Source: Pseudomonas sp. TMP9 (GTDB lineage: Bacteria > Pseudomonadota > Gammaproteobacteria > Pseudomonadales > Pseudomonadaceae). Taken from it: a stretch of 64,000 nucleotides of DNA. The stretch spans positions 744,001 to 808,000 of the forward strand of contig NZ_CP149803.1 in assembly GCF_037943105.1 (NCBI RefSeq), read 5' to 3'. Shown piece after piece: positions 42,593 to 51,549 of the stretch. Made by a program: the position numbers and the translations under genes. The notes under the pieces are model-generated. The model searched no databases. It saw nothing but the letters and a program-made list of their open reading frames with translations, and was not told the origin of the DNA. Position 1 is the first letter of the stretch. Every line of letters starts with the position of its first letter.

Positions 42593-45500
42593 ATGGCGGA
42601 CAGCAAGGAAGCGCAATTCCAGCAGGATATTATCGACGCCCTGGCCGCCCAAGGCTGGCTGGTCGGCACCGCCAGCGGCTATGACCGGCGCACGGCGCTG
42701 TATACCGAGGATGTGCTGGGCTACTTCAAGGATGCCTGGCCGGAGCGTTGGGACAAGTTCGCCAAGGCCAACCCGAATAACCCGGATGATGTGCTGGTAC
42801 AGAAGCTGGTGCGCGAGCTGGAGCAGAGCGGCACCCTCGATGTGCTGCGCCACGGCTTCAAGCTGCCAGCGGTAAAGGTTGAGCTGTGCAGCTTCCAGCC
42901 CGACCACGGCATGAACCCGGATACCCTTAAGCGCTACCAGTGCAATCGCCTGCGCGTGGTGCCGGAGGTGTCCTACTCGCCGCATGCGCGTGAAGCAGGC
43001 AGCGATGGGCAGAGCTACAACCCACGGCTGGACTTGGTGCTATTCGTTAACGGTATACCCACCGCCACGCTGGAGCTGAAAAGCGAGTTCAAGCAGTCGG
43101 TGGAAAACGCCAAGCGCCAGTACCGTTACGACCGCCCGGTAAAAGACCCGCTGACGCGCAAACCCGAGCCACTGCTGACCTTCAAGCGCGGCGCGCTGGT
43201 GCACTTTGCCGTGGGCCAGAACGAGGTGGCGATGACCACCAGGCTGGCGGGCAAGGACACCTTCTTCCTGCCGTTCAACCTCGGCAGCGCGGAAGGTGGC
43301 GCGGGCAACCCGATGCCGGAGGACGACAGCCACTACGCCACCAGCTACCTGTGGCAACGCCTGCTGCAGCCGGATGCCTGGCTCAAGGTGCTGGGGCGCT
43401 TTCTGCACCTGGACAAGAAAACCAGCGAAGGCTTCGACGGCACGCAGGTGACCAAGGAAACGATGATCTTCCCGCGCTACCACCAGTGGGAAGTGGTTAA
43501 TCAACTGATCAACACCACCCGCGCCGAAGGCCCGGGCAAGCGCTATTTGATCCAGCACAGCGCCGGCTCGGGCAAGTCCAACTCCATCGCCTGGACCGCC
43601 CATCAACTGGCCTCGCTGTACGACGAGGCCGGCCAACGCCTGTTCAACTCGGTGATCGTGATTACCGACCGCACCGTTTTGGATAAGCAGCTGCAGGACA
43701 CCATCTACCAGTTCGAGCATGCCCAGGGCGTGGTCAAACAGATCAACCGTGAAACCAGCAGTCAGAGCAAATCCGAGCAACTGGCCGAGGCGCTGGCCGA
43801 GCAGACGCGCATCATCATCGTCACCATCCAGACCTTCCCTGCGCTGTTCGATGCACTAGACAAGTACCCCAAGCTGGCCAGCGGGCGCTATGCAGTAATC
43901 GCCGACGAGGCGCATTCCTCGCAGACCGGCTCATCGGCCAGCAAGCTGAAACAGATTCTCGGCAGCGATGCCTTGGATGCTGAAGAAGTCAGCGCCGAAG
44001 AGCTGCTCGACGCCGCCGTGCAGGCACGCCAACCGAATGAGCGCATCAGCTACTACGCCTTTACCGCCACGCCCAAGGCCAAGACCCTGGAGCTGTTCGG
44101 TCGCCCGGCCGACCCGACGCTGCCGGCCAGTGCCAGCAATAAGCCGGAGGCATTTCACCTGTACTCCATGCGCCAAGCCATCGAAGAAGGTTTTATCCTC
44201 GACGTACTGCGCAACTACACCACCTACAGCACCGCCTGGAAGATCGCCCACCCGGATGGCGAAGACGACGAGGTGGACAGCAAGAAGGCGCGCATCAAGC
44301 TGGCCCGTTGGGTGCGTTTGCACCCGTACAACATCAGCCAGAAGGTTGAGGTAATCGTCGAGCACTTCCGCGCCAATATCCGTGGGCTGCTCAATGGCCA
44401 GGCCAAGGCCATGGTGGTCACCAGCAGCCGTCAGGAGGCGGTGCGCTACCAGTTGGCAGTGAAGGCTTATGTGCAGCAGATGGGTTACAGCGATGTGCAC
44501 CCGCTGGTGGCGTTCTCCGGCAGCGTGTTGCCGGATGAGGTGATCCCCGAAGAGGTGACGGAAAGCAGCAGCCTGCTCAACGCCGGCCTGAATGGTCGCG
44601 ACCTGGCGCAAGCGTTCGACACCCAAGACTTCAACGTGATGATCGCGGCCAACAAATACCAGACTGGCTTCGATCAGCCCAAGCTGTGCGCCATGTACGT
44701 GGACAAGAAGCTGCAAGGCGTGGACTGCGTGCAAACCCTGTCACGGCTGAACCGCACCTTCGGTGACAGCAAGGAAACCTTCATCCTCGACTTCTTCAAT
44801 GAGCCGCAGGACATTCTCGATGCCTTCTTGCCGTACTACACCAAGGCCGAACTGACCGATGTAACCGACCCGCAGATCATCTACGACGTGCAGAAGACAT
44901 TGGATGCCGAGGGTATCTATCACTGGCAGGAGGTCGAGGCGTTCGCCATGGCCTTCTTCGACCCCAAGGCGGCGGCCAGCAAGCTCAGTTATTACTGCAC
45001 GCCAGCCAAGGAGCGTTTTGCCAAGCGTTATGCCTTCTCGGTGGAGTCGCGCCAGCAAGCGCTGGATTTCAAGCGCACCGCCGAAGCCAATGGCGACAGC
45101 GCCGGTCTGAAAAAAGCCGAGCATGCGCTGAAAGAGGCCGGCGAACAGGTGGACCAGCTCGACCTATTCCGCAAGAACCTGCAGAGCTTTGTGCGCCTGT
45201 ACGAATTCCTCTCGCAGATCGTGCCGTATGAGGACCGCGAGTTAGAGCAGCTGTGCGTGTACGCCAAGCACCTGCACCCACTGCTGCGCGTGGATCGCCT
45301 GCAACAAGACGAGGTGGACGTGGGCGAGCTGCAACTGAGCCACTACCGCCTGAGCAAGCGCGCCGAGCATCAACTGCGTTTGAGCGAGGAAGACGGCGAA
45401 TACACTCTCAAGCCTGGCAGCGACGTGGGTAGCGGTAAACCGCATGACCCGGAGAAGAAGCGCCTGTCGGAAATCATCGAGGCGCTAAACGATATCTTCG

Positions 45501-45793
45501 GGGCCGAGGTGAGTGATGACGACCAGCTGCAGTTTCTCACCGGCATCGCCCAGCGCATCAGCCGTCAGGAGGATGTGATGGCTCAGGTAAATAACCATTC
45601 GGTGGAGCAAGTGATGCACGGCCTGTTCCCCAAGCGCGTACTGGACACCGTGCTCGACGCCATGACCGACCACGAGAAACTGTCGCTGGAAGTGCTGGAT
45701 AACGAGACGAAGAGCCGAGCGTTTGCGTTGGTGATATTGAAGATGCTGAAGACGGCGGCGGGGATTGATCAGAACGGCGTGCACGGCGTTTAA
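42593..45793 (+). CDS. hsdR: Type I restriction endonuclease subunit R
   Basis: 1066 residues. The N-terminal nuclease region includes LDLVLFVNGIPTATLELKSEF (PD-(D/E)XK type). The motor has Walker A HSAGSGKSNSIAW (about 320-332), DEAH in IADEAHSSQTG (about 437) and later helicase motifs (YAFTATPKAKTLELFG; KYQTGFDQPKL). It cuts unmethylated DNA after translocation when bound to HsdM2S. It starts immediately after the hsdS stop. The motifs look intact, so cells should depend on HsdS state for both toxicity and protection. Confidence 0.92.
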   Translation: MADSKEAQFQQDIIDALAAQGWLVGTASGYDRRTALYTEDVLGYFKDAWPERWDKFAKANPNNPDDVLVQKLVRELEQSGTLDVLRHGFKLPAVKVELCSFQPDHGMNPDTLKRYQCNRLRVVPEVSYSPHAREAGSDGQSYNPRLDLVLFVNGIPTATLELKSEFKQSVENAKRQYRYDRPVKDPLTRKPEPLLTFKRGALVHFAVGQNEVAMTTRLAGKDTFFLPFNLGSAEGGAGNPMPEDDSHYATSYLWQRLLQPDAWLKVLGRFLHLDKKTSEGFDGTQVTKETMIFPRYHQWEVVNQLINTTRAEGPGKRYLIQHSAGSGKSNSIAWTAHQLASLYDEAGQRLFNSVIVITDRTVLDKQLQDTIYQFEHAQGVVKQINRETSSQSKSEQLAEALAEQTRIIIVTIQTFPALFDALDKYPKLASGRYAVIADEAHSSQTGSSASKLKQILGSDALDAEEVSAEELLDAAVQARQPNERISYYAFTATPKAKTLELFGRPADPTLPASASNKPEAFHLYSMRQAIEEGFILDVLRNYTTYSTAWKIAHPDGEDDEVDSKKARIKLARWVRLHPYNISQKVEVIVEHFRANIRGLLNGQAKAMVVTSSRQEAVRYQLAVKAYVQQMGYSDVHPLVAFSGSVLPDEVIPEEVTESSSLLNAGLNGRDLAQAFDTQDFNVMIAANKYQTGFDQPKLCAMYVDKKLQGVDCVQTLSRLNRTFGDSKETFILDFFNEPQDILDAFLPYYTKAELTDVTDPQIIYDVQKTLDAEGIYHWQEVEAFAMAFFDPKAAASKLSYYCTPAKERFAKRYAFSVESRQQALDFKRTAEANGDSAGLKKAEHALKEAGEQVDQLDLFRKNLQSFVRLYEFLSQIVPYEDRELEQLCVYAKHLHPLLRVDRLQQDEVDVGELQLSHYRLSKRAEHQLRLSEEDGEYTLKPGSDVGSGKPHDPEKKRLSEIIEALNDIFGAEVSDDDQLQFLTGIAQRISRQEDVMAQVNNHSVEQVMHGLFPKRVLDTVLDAMTDHEKLSLEVLDNETKSRAFALVILKMLKTAAGIDQNGVHGV

Positions 45794-45797
45794 GTGC

Positions 45798-45863
45798 GTA
45801 GCCCGGAAGTATTCCGGGGGCAGTTTTATCGCGCGTGGATTTCCCGGATTTCATCCGGGCTAC
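45798..45863. repeat. Palindromic intergenic repeat of GTAGCCCGGA type
   Basis: GTAGCCCGGA at the left is the reverse complement of TCCGGGCTAC at the right, with inner CCGG-rich stems. This is a common Pseudomonas intergenic palindrome. It separates hsdR from the Mrr-like gene. Confidence 0.65.
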
Positions 45864-45895
45864 AACTGGATTGCTAGCACGGGTAAGGAGTAGGG

Positions 45896-46807
45896 ATGTC
45901 GATTCCGGATTTTCAAAGCGCAATGCGCCCGGTGCTGGCCACCGTGCAGAACGGTGTGCCGCTGCCACTCAATGAGTTGCGCGAGCGGGTGGCCGATCAA
46001 TTCCAGCTGACCGAGGATGAGCGCAAGGAGCGCCTGCCCTCGGGCCATCAAACGGTAATCAACAATCGTGTGGGCTGGGCACGTACCTACCTGAACAAGG
46101 CCGGGCTGCTGTGCATTCCCACTAAGGGCATGGTGCAGATCACGCCACGCGGCCTTAATGCCTTGGCCAATGGTCCGGAGCGCATCACGGTGAGTTGGTT
46201 GAAGCAGTTCCCCGAGTTCGCTGACTTCCATACCGCCAAACCGCAAGCAGCTGACGCACCCGCTGTGCTGGACGTTGAGATTGCCGAAACCACCCCGGAC
46301 GAGCAGTTGGCCGAGGCGCATCAGGCGCTGGTGCAGTCCCTTGCAGACGAGCTGCTGGCGCAGGTACGGGCGGCCACGCCGAGCTTCTTTGAGCAGTTGG
46401 TGGTCGATCTGATGATTGCCATGGGCTACGGCGGCTCTCGCAAGGAAGCCGGCAAGGCGACCCAGGCCACCAACGATGGCGGCATCGACGGCATCATCAA
46501 AGAGGACAAGCTCGGCCTCGACGTGATCTACCTGCAGGCCAAGCGCTGGAGCAACACGGTGCATCGTCCGGAGATCGACAAGTTCATCGGTGCATTGACC
46601 CGCCAGCGAGCACGCAAAGGTGTGTTTATCACCACCTCAGAGTTCTCCGTGGGTGCCCGTGAAGCAGCTCTGGGGCTGGATATCAAAGTGGTGCTGATCG
46701 ACGGTGTGGAGCTGGCCCGGTTGATGGTTGAGAACAACCTAGGCGTGAGCGTTAAGCAGGTGTACGAGGTGAAGCAACTGGACAGTGATTACTTCGCGGA
46801 AGAGTGA
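45896..46807 (+). CDS. mrr: Mrr-like restriction endonuclease
   Basis: 303 residues, like E. coli Mrr (304). An N-terminal winged-helix domain (PLPLNELRERVADQF to ITPRGLNALANG) is followed by the Mrr_cat nuclease: FFEQLVVDLMIAMGYGG, the catalytic set GGIDGIIKED and VIYLQAKRW (D and QxK variant of PD-(D/E)XK). Mrr enzymes cut methylated DNA. Its place directly after a type I system suggests a second, methylation-dependent defence. Confidence 0.88.
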   Translation: MSIPDFQSAMRPVLATVQNGVPLPLNELRERVADQFQLTEDERKERLPSGHQTVINNRVGWARTYLNKAGLLCIPTKGMVQITPRGLNALANGPERITVSWLKQFPEFADFHTAKPQAADAPAVLDVEIAETTPDEQLAEAHQALVQSLADELLAQVRAATPSFFEQLVVDLMIAMGYGGSRKEAGKATQATNDGGIDGIIKEDKLGLDVIYLQAKRWSNTVHRPEIDKFIGALTRQRARKGVFITTSEFSVGAREAALGLDIKVVLIDGVELARLMVENNLGVSVKQVYEVKQLDSDYFAEE

Positions 46808-47040
46808 TGGCTCTCGAACAGCAGGGCTGAGCTTATCAACTCCCGGCGTACACAATCCTGCTCTCGTAGTTCTGCTGCTAAGTCGCGCAACATAAGCCTT
46901 TCGCCACCGCGCCAAGCGTTGTGTGATGAGGCTGCCTTGCCTTCAGCGCTGGTCGGCCCGCTGCTTTGCTCCCACGGTCGCCATAGCCGGATCAGCTCCG
47001 CCTGCCGAGCCCGTCGCTCGGATGTCCAACCGTTCGCCAT
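46789..47040 (-). CDS. Small conserved island protein with SGPTSAEGKAASSHNA motif
   Basis: 83 residues from the ATG at 47040, preceded by the strong site GGAGGTGCAGC. The segment SSGPTSAEGKAASSHNAWRGG resembles a motif (SGP+T-EGKA-SS-NA) seen in many small proteins of Pseudomonas islands and prophages; no function is known to me. The stop overlaps the Mrr-like gene stop convergently. It overlaps the next gene out of frame by about 98 bp. Confidence 0.6.
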   Translation of the reverse strand: MANGWTSERRARQAELIRLWRPWEQSSGPTSAEGKAASSHNAWRGGERLMLRDLAAELREQDCVRRELISSALLFESHHSSAK

Positions 47041-47551
47041 GCTGCACCTCCAATAGTTCGTTTTGCATCTTTGGGTTTTTCCGCGTGCGCGCGGGTTTCG
47101 CTGCAGTGCCGTTGTTGACTTGAACCTGATTGCCGATGTTGGCCTGTTTGACGAAAGCAAACTGCTTCGGTGTCTTGAGTTCGACCAGTGTCTGCAATGT
47201 TGCGCGGGCTTGATTTTGTGCTTTCAGTGCCAGCCGCATGTAGAGCTCTAGCTTGTCTATGCGCCCGTCAGTCATCGCTTTAGTGGCCAGCTTGGCGAAT
47301 AAGCCGTCGAGGGTATGCGCCTGGGCAATCAGCATGCTTTCAGCGCGCTTCAGGTCGCCATTGTGAATGGCAGCAGATTGCTTCGACAGCTCGCTGACCA
47401 TCTCAGTAACATGGGCGTGATCAATGTTCTGGCAGATGGTTAGTACGGTTGCGCTAAGGCATTCGGGCGAGGTAACGACGCGGGCCATGGCCTGCTTGTC
47501 GCTCTCGTCGGGCTTTTTTTCGGCACGCAGGTCTAATTTCATTTCAGGCAC
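46943..47551 (-). CDS. Conserved island protein of unknown function
   Basis: 202 residues, mostly helical, with charged N-terminus (LDLRAEKKPDESDKQAMARV), a region with NIGNQVQVNNGTAAKPARTRKNPK, and a C-terminal ~30 residues that overlap the start of the 83-residue gene in another frame. It reminds me of phage/island hypothetical proteins; no function is claimed. The start overlaps the stop of the next upstream gene by 13 bp. Confidence 0.6.
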   Translation of the reverse strand: MPEMKLDLRAEKKPDESDKQAMARVVTSPECLSATVLTICQNIDHAHVTEMVSELSKQSAAIHNGDLKRAESMLIAQAHTLDGLFAKLATKAMTDGRIDKLELYMRLALKAQNQARATLQTLVELKTPKQFAFVKQANIGNQVQVNNGTAAKPARTRKNPKMQNELLEVQHGERLDIRATGSAGGADPAMATVGAKQRADQR

Positions 47552-48402
47552 TCAAGCAGTGGTGGTTCGGGAGGGTTTAACTCATTGCTTGCAGGTTGAA
47601 AGTAATCAGCAAGCCATTCTTCAGTTGTTTGTTCTTCAGGTCTTTTGTGCAAAGAGGTGGGGGAGGTAAGTGCCGTGTTATCGCGTGTACTGATTACCGC
47701 TTTACCGTAGTTTGCGGAACACGTAGCTGAACTCTCCTGCAGCTCAGGTTTTATATAGGCTTGAGGTGAATCCTTGTCCGGCATGCGTGTATGGCGGTTG
47801 TCCGTGGTTTGTCCGCTAACTGTCCGGCTGTTATCTGGCTGAAAGGCCTTGCGTATACCGACGACAGAGATCGATAACGGGGCGATTGTTCCCGCGTCCA
47901 ACCGGTTCTCTTGGCCTGGCGCTTTGTTCGCGGTGAACAGGATGCCTCGCAGGTTGCCCATGTAGTCGTACAGTGACGACAGGCGTTTGGGCAGGGGTAA
48001 TTGGGTGGAATGCCAGAAGCGATAGAAGTTACTGCGCTTGCCTATGCGGAAGTGTCCTTTGGGCAGCGGGCTGCCTTTGCTCCCTGCTTTGGTGGAGCGA
48101 TCCCTGGTCAAGTCTGCGTTGAAAATGGTGTAGGTGTTGATGCCTGTCACGACTGAGGCGAGTTGCAATGTCACGCCGGCTGCTTTGCTGCGGCCATACC
48201 AGCCTGTTGTGTAGCTGACATATTCGTATGCTTCGATGCCTAAGGCCGCCAGGATTTCACGCAGTAATACCGGTGAGTGATCCTGCAGCCAATGCTCAGG
48301 CACGCTTTTTCCACTTGCTGGATTTATGACAAGTCGACCCTGCTCAATGCTTACTGCATCGCCGCGATTGATGAGGGTCGTTAGGAGGGCGCTCATTTGC
48401 AT
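47539..48402 (-). CDS. Island protein of unknown function, possible replication-type
   Basis: 287 residues from ATG 48402; a longer frame from 48468 would overlap the AlpA-like gene. Segments such as HWLQDHSPVLLREILAALG, GHFRIGKRSNFYRFWHSTQLP and KRLSSLYDYMGNLRG are seen, but I do not recognise a family. The C-terminal half looks low in structure (many Ser, Thr, Pro). Position after the AlpA-like gene in a P4-type island is where a replication or regulation protein usually lies (weak inference). Confidence 0.55.
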   Translation of the reverse strand: MQMSALLTTLINRGDAVSIEQGRLVINPASGKSVPEHWLQDHSPVLLREILAALGIEAYEYVSYTTGWYGRSKAAGVTLQLASVVTGINTYTIFNADLTRDRSTKAGSKGSPLPKGHFRIGKRSNFYRFWHSTQLPLPKRLSSLYDYMGNLRGILFTANKAPGQENRLDAGTIAPLSISVVGIRKAFQPDNSRTVSGQTTDNRHTRMPDKDSPQAYIKPELQESSATCSANYGKAVISTRDNTALTSPTSLHKRPEEQTTEEWLADYFQPASNELNPPEPPLLECLK

Positions 48403-48428
48403 TATTGTGTTCTGGCCGTGGGCGCGGA

Positions 48429-48653
48429 TTACTCCGCGTCCCGCGCCTTGATCTTTGCAGCTAGCCAAGCGTTCAGTTCAGCGATGACGTAGTAAGCCGC
48501 AGCCTGACGGCTGTCGCTGAACTTGATGGGTTTTGGAAAGGTGGGATCTTTCTTGCGCAGTTTGTCCAAGCCTGAGCGAGTCTGGCCTATGGCCTTGTAA
48601 ACATCAGGCTGAGCAATTAATGCTTGGTCGATGATGGGGTGAGCTGGGTGCAT
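48429..48653 (-). CDS. AlpA-like excisionase/regulator
   Basis: 74 residues. YKAIGQTRSGLDKLRKKDPT followed by FPKPIKFSDSRQAAAYYVIAELNAWL is the helix-turn-helix plus wing of AlpA-type proteins, which control excision of integrative elements. The usual MerR-like start is present. It lies 840 bp from the integrase stop, in the same direction. Confidence 0.78.
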   Translation of the reverse strand: MHPAHPIIDQALIAQPDVYKAIGQTRSGLDKLRKKDPTFPKPIKFSDSRQAAAYYVIAELNAWLAAKIKARDAE

Positions 48654-48727
48654 ATGAGCGCCTCCATATAGGTATGGGACGCAGTTTCGGACGGCTGACC
48701 AGACCCAGGTCTACTAGACCGCCAGAC

Positions 48728-49489
48728 CTAATTTCCGGGTCTAGTAGAGGTCATTTCTTTGAGAAATGCTTTCCATGCATTGATGAGCTTTTTGCTCTTT
48801 GCGCTATTTTGCTGTGATGCGCCAGCAAAAAGTTCACCTGGGGCCGTCAATCCTGATTGTATAAGCCATCGCCAGCAGGCATCTCTAGCTCCAGGCAGAC
48901 CCTTTGTTGGCTTTGATAACTGAGCCGCGTTGTATTCTTGCTGCTCTCCAAACCACCGACGAATATGTTTCAGGCGCTCATCGTTGATCGAGCCTCCCGG
49001 CGTCAAGATCTCTTCTGGCTGAGCTTGGCCTTGGGCTGCCTGCTCGTCTTGATCAGGCTTGAGGAACGATGCCAATCGTTTTATATCGCTCGGCCTGACA
49101 AGGAATGGTCTGCTTTCTTGGTTCGTCAGCGTCCAAGAGAAAACGTGCGATAGCTCTGAATCTTCCTGATCTGAAAGCGCAACAGCCATTCCTGTCACGT
49201 TGATCCCACCGATATTGTCTTGTTCAAAGGCCTCGTAAGCACAGACAGGAGAGTCGACTTGGCAACGCTCTATGCCTATGACTTGCTGCATAACAAATCC
49301 ACTGCCAATTTTCGCCGCAATGAGGCCTTCAAGCGCAGAGCAGTCGATGTAAACAGGTGTCGAATAACGCTCGCACAACTCCATAACGTATCTGCTGGGT
49401 AGCGTAAAAGGGGACTCGATCAGATGGCCCAACCATTGGCCTGCCATATCGATATCTATGTACTCCAGGGAGTTGAAAAACTTATCCAT
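48728..49489 (-). CDS. Island protein of unknown function
   Basis: 253 residues. No signal peptide or membrane segment. The N-terminal ~130 residues look globular (SPFTLPSRYVMELCERYSTP, VSDQEDS-like acidic stretch) and the C-terminal ~100 are helical (DERLKHIRRWFGEQQEYNAAQ, WRWLIQSGLTAPGELF). No family is recognised. It lies between the integrase and AlpA-like genes and may be involved in transfer or regulation of the island. Confidence 0.55.
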   Translation of the reverse strand: MDKFFNSLEYIDIDMAGQWLGHLIESPFTLPSRYVMELCERYSTPVYIDCSALEGLIAAKIGSGFVMQQVIGIERCQVDSPVCAYEAFEQDNIGGINVTGMAVALSDQEDSELSHVFSWTLTNQESRPFLVRPSDIKRLASFLKPDQDEQAAQGQAQPEEILTPGGSINDERLKHIRRWFGEQQEYNAAQLSKPTKGLPGARDACWRWLIQSGLTAPGELFAGASQQNSAKSKKLINAWKAFLKEMTSTRPGN

Positions 49490-49585
49490 TTCTTCGTTCT
49501 CTCGGGCAGGCCGCTCTAATTGGGCAGGTAAACAGGAGGATGAAAATCCGCATTCAGGGCCGACCCAAGACCAGTCGGTGAACTG

Positions 49586-50845
49586 TTAAGCGCGCTTGAA
49601 CTCCACCACGTTGCCACTAGCTAGCTTGTCCAAGTGATCGGCATACCACTGCATCATCACCTTGCGCTGTTCCAGATAGGTGCTCTTGTCATAAACACCT
49701 CGGACACCTTCTTTGACATGCGAGAGCTGGGCCTCGACGTGCTGCGAGTCGAAGCCGTTTTCGTTGAGGATGGTGCTGGCCAGATGACGGAAGCCATGAC
49801 CGGTTTGGCGGCCTTCGTAACCCAAGCGGCGCAGGGCCATAAGGAAGACGGTATTCGACCGGGCTTTTGTCGTGTTACCACGACCAGGAAAAAGCAGAGG
49901 ATAGCTACCGGTGATGTTGTGCAGCTCGCGTAAGAGTGCGACTGCCTGAGTAGGCAGCGGCACTAGGTGTTCGCGGCGGCGCTTCATGCGCTCAGCGGGG
50001 ATAAGCCATTGGCATGTATCGAGGTCGATCTCTTTCCAGCTGGCTTCGCGCAATTCCGAGGGCCGGCATGCAAGCATGGTCAGTAGACGTAACCCGATAC
50101 GTACATCGGGCGCATGCGGATAAGCGCGGATTGCTCGAAGCAGCGCTGGCATTTCTTCTAGGGATACATGGGCAAAGTTTTCTACTGGTTTGGTCAGTAG
50201 GAATTTATGCAGCCCTTCGAGAGGGTTGTGAGTCGCTCGGCCAGTGACGCGGGCTAGATCGTAGACTTCTCGGCACATGCCGCGCACGCGACTGGTTTGC
50301 TCAACGATCCCGGTCTGTTCCATGTCACGCAGGAACTTCATCCACTCCATGGGCGTAATGCCGGCGTAGGGCCGCTTGCCGAATACGGGAAATACATGCT
50401 TTTCCAGCGCGCCGATGGTGCGAACGGCTGTGCCTTCTGACCAGGTTTTGCGCTTGGTGGCATACCACTCACGCGCCAGGTGTTCGAAGGTGTTGTTGGC
50501 CGCTTCGGCCTCAGCGGCCTTCTTGGCTTGTTTGGTGGCCAGCATGCTGCCGTCTTTGGTCGTTGCATCGCGCAACTCGCGGACTTTTCTGCGGGCCTGT
50601 TCACCGGTGAGCTGATGTTCACCCTTGCCATAGCCGCCGAGCCCTAGCCATGACCATTGGCCATCCGGCTTTTTGTAGCGCAGTTGCCATGATTTCGAGC
50701 CGTCTGGCTTAACGCGAAGGTAAAGACCGTCGCCATCAAGCTCGCGGTATTCCTTGGCATCTGCCTCCAGGCTGGCCAGCACGGTGTCCGCCATTGGGCG
50801 CTTCTTGATTTCGCCGCGCTTCATCCTTGTATCCCTCTGGTTCAT
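49586..50845 (-). CDS. int: P4-type tyrosine-recombinase integrase
   Basis: 419 residues (405 if the ATG at 50824 is used). The N-terminus has the DUF4102-type arm-binding start (LEADAKEYRELDGDGLYLRV), then the catalytic domain with Arg (CRPSELREASW), HxxR (GHGFRHLASTIL), His (HVEAQLSH) and the Tyr nucleophile near YDKSTYLEQRKVMMQ. It inserts islands at tRNA or tmRNA 3' ends. It reads away from ssrA and lies 145 bp from the tmRNA 3' end. Confidence 0.92.
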   Translation of the reverse strand: MNQRDTRMKRGEIKKRPMADTVLASLEADAKEYRELDGDGLYLRVKPDGSKSWQLRYKKPDGQWSWLGLGGYGKGEHQLTGEQARRKVRELRDATTKDGSMLATKQAKKAAEAEAANNTFEHLAREWYATKRKTWSEGTAVRTIGALEKHVFPVFGKRPYAGITPMEWMKFLRDMEQTGIVEQTSRVRGMCREVYDLARVTGRATHNPLEGLHKFLLTKPVENFAHVSLEEMPALLRAIRAYPHAPDVRIGLRLLTMLACRPSELREASWKEIDLDTCQWLIPAERMKRRREHLVPLPTQAVALLRELHNITGSYPLLFPGRGNTTKARSNTVFLMALRRLGYEGRQTGHGFRHLASTILNENGFDSQHVEAQLSHVKEGVRGVYDKSTYLEQRKVMMQWYADHLDKLASGNVVEFKRA

Positions 50846-50857
50846 CTTTTCATAAAG

Positions 50858-50876
50858 GATACACAGGGGGATACAC
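50858..50876. repeat. Paired GGATACA motifs at the island right end
   Basis: GGATACA and GGGATACA with a 4-bp spacer between the integrase gene and ssrA. The same pair, also with a 4-bp spacer, occurs inside the left end at about 35905-35924. They are candidate arm-type integrase sites. Confidence 0.5.
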
Positions 50877-50920
50877 GAAGGGCAATGCTATGGGTATGCA
50901 TGTGGGTACGTGTAGAAACA

Positions 50921-50947
50921 AGAAGCCCCGCACCAGGCGGGGCTTCT
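50921..50947 (-). terminator. Island-encoded terminator behind ssrA
   Basis: Perfect 11-bp stem AGAAGCCCCGC / GCGGGGCTTCT with a 5-nt loop; on the minus strand it is followed by TTGTTTC. It lies 44 bp downstream of the tmRNA CCA end and would replace the terminator displaced to 35795-35820. Confidence 0.65.
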
Positions 50948-50987
50948 AAGGGTGTTTCCAGTCATGTGGGAACATGTGGAAACTTAC

Positions 50988-50996
50988 ATTTGGTGG
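50988..50996. repeat. Right attachment core at the ssrA 3' end
   Basis: ATTTGGTGG, containing the complement of the tmRNA CCA terminus. Identical to 35830-35838. Confidence 0.6.
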
Positions 50997-51378
50997 AGCC
51001 GGGGGGATTTGAACCCCCGTCCGCCAGTTCTCCGCTGTTGGTTCTACATGCTTAGCCGTGTCTATTGAGTTAACCCGCAGCCGCCCGACGGGCAGGGTGC
51101 TTTGGGCGAGTTGTGTAAGTTTTAGGCGCTTCGTCCACAACGTACTAGGCGACGATTCTGTTCTATATGACAATCATTTCGGGTTTACAGACATCCCCTA
51201 ATGATTGCTGGAGCCGAAGCTACCAGAAGTGCGACTAGGCTGCTTACGCAGCTAGTTGAGCACCGTAATTGTCATCATTGGCAATTATAGAGTTTTGCAA
51301 CAGTGGATTTACGAGTTCTGTTACCAACTCGGCATGCCCCTCGAGTTTCGCTACCGGCGTCGAATCCTAATCGGCCCC
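50991..51378 (-). ncRNA. ssrA: Transfer-messenger RNA (tmRNA)
   Basis: 388 nt on the minus strand. It begins GGGGCCGATTAGGATTCGAC and ends with the tRNA-like T-arm GGTTCAAATCCCCCCGGCTC and ACCA. The internal reading frame (51282 to 51244) encodes ANDDNYGAQLAA followed by TAA, a Pseudomonas-type degradation tag. It rescues stalled ribosomes by trans-translation. The 3' end is the island integration site and stays functional. Confidence 0.97.
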
Positions 51379-51549
51379 AAAACTGTCGTTGCTAGTTTCA
51401 GACGCGAGTCTACGCCAAAGGTTCCATAGCGTCGACCCAGCAATTGCCAAGCTGACGCTCAAAGTGGGCTCGTCTCACCAAGGCAAACGATTTAGCACAA
51501 GCGCATCGAGTAGCCCTGTTTCCGTGATGCATGGGCTATTAATTTGCAG

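Larger units (their letters stand above)
35830..50996. mobile_element. Genomic island of about 15.2 kb inserted at the ssrA 3' end
   Basis: Bounded by the ATTTGGTGG core repeats. A P4-type integrase lies next to the ssrA end, an AlpA-like gene follows, and the cargo is an AAA+ ATPase, type I restriction genes, an IS30-family element and an Mrr-like nuclease. Pairs of GGGATACA-like motifs with 4-bp spacers occur inside both ends (35905-35924 and 50858-50876), as expected for integrase arm sites. tmRNA 3' ends are well-known island targets. The left boundary rests on a short repeat only. Confidence 0.72.

Noticed and set aside
51001..51036. A separate tRNA gene suggested by the T-arm
   Set aside because: It is the tRNA-like domain of ssrA, which continues to 51378 with the tag frame.
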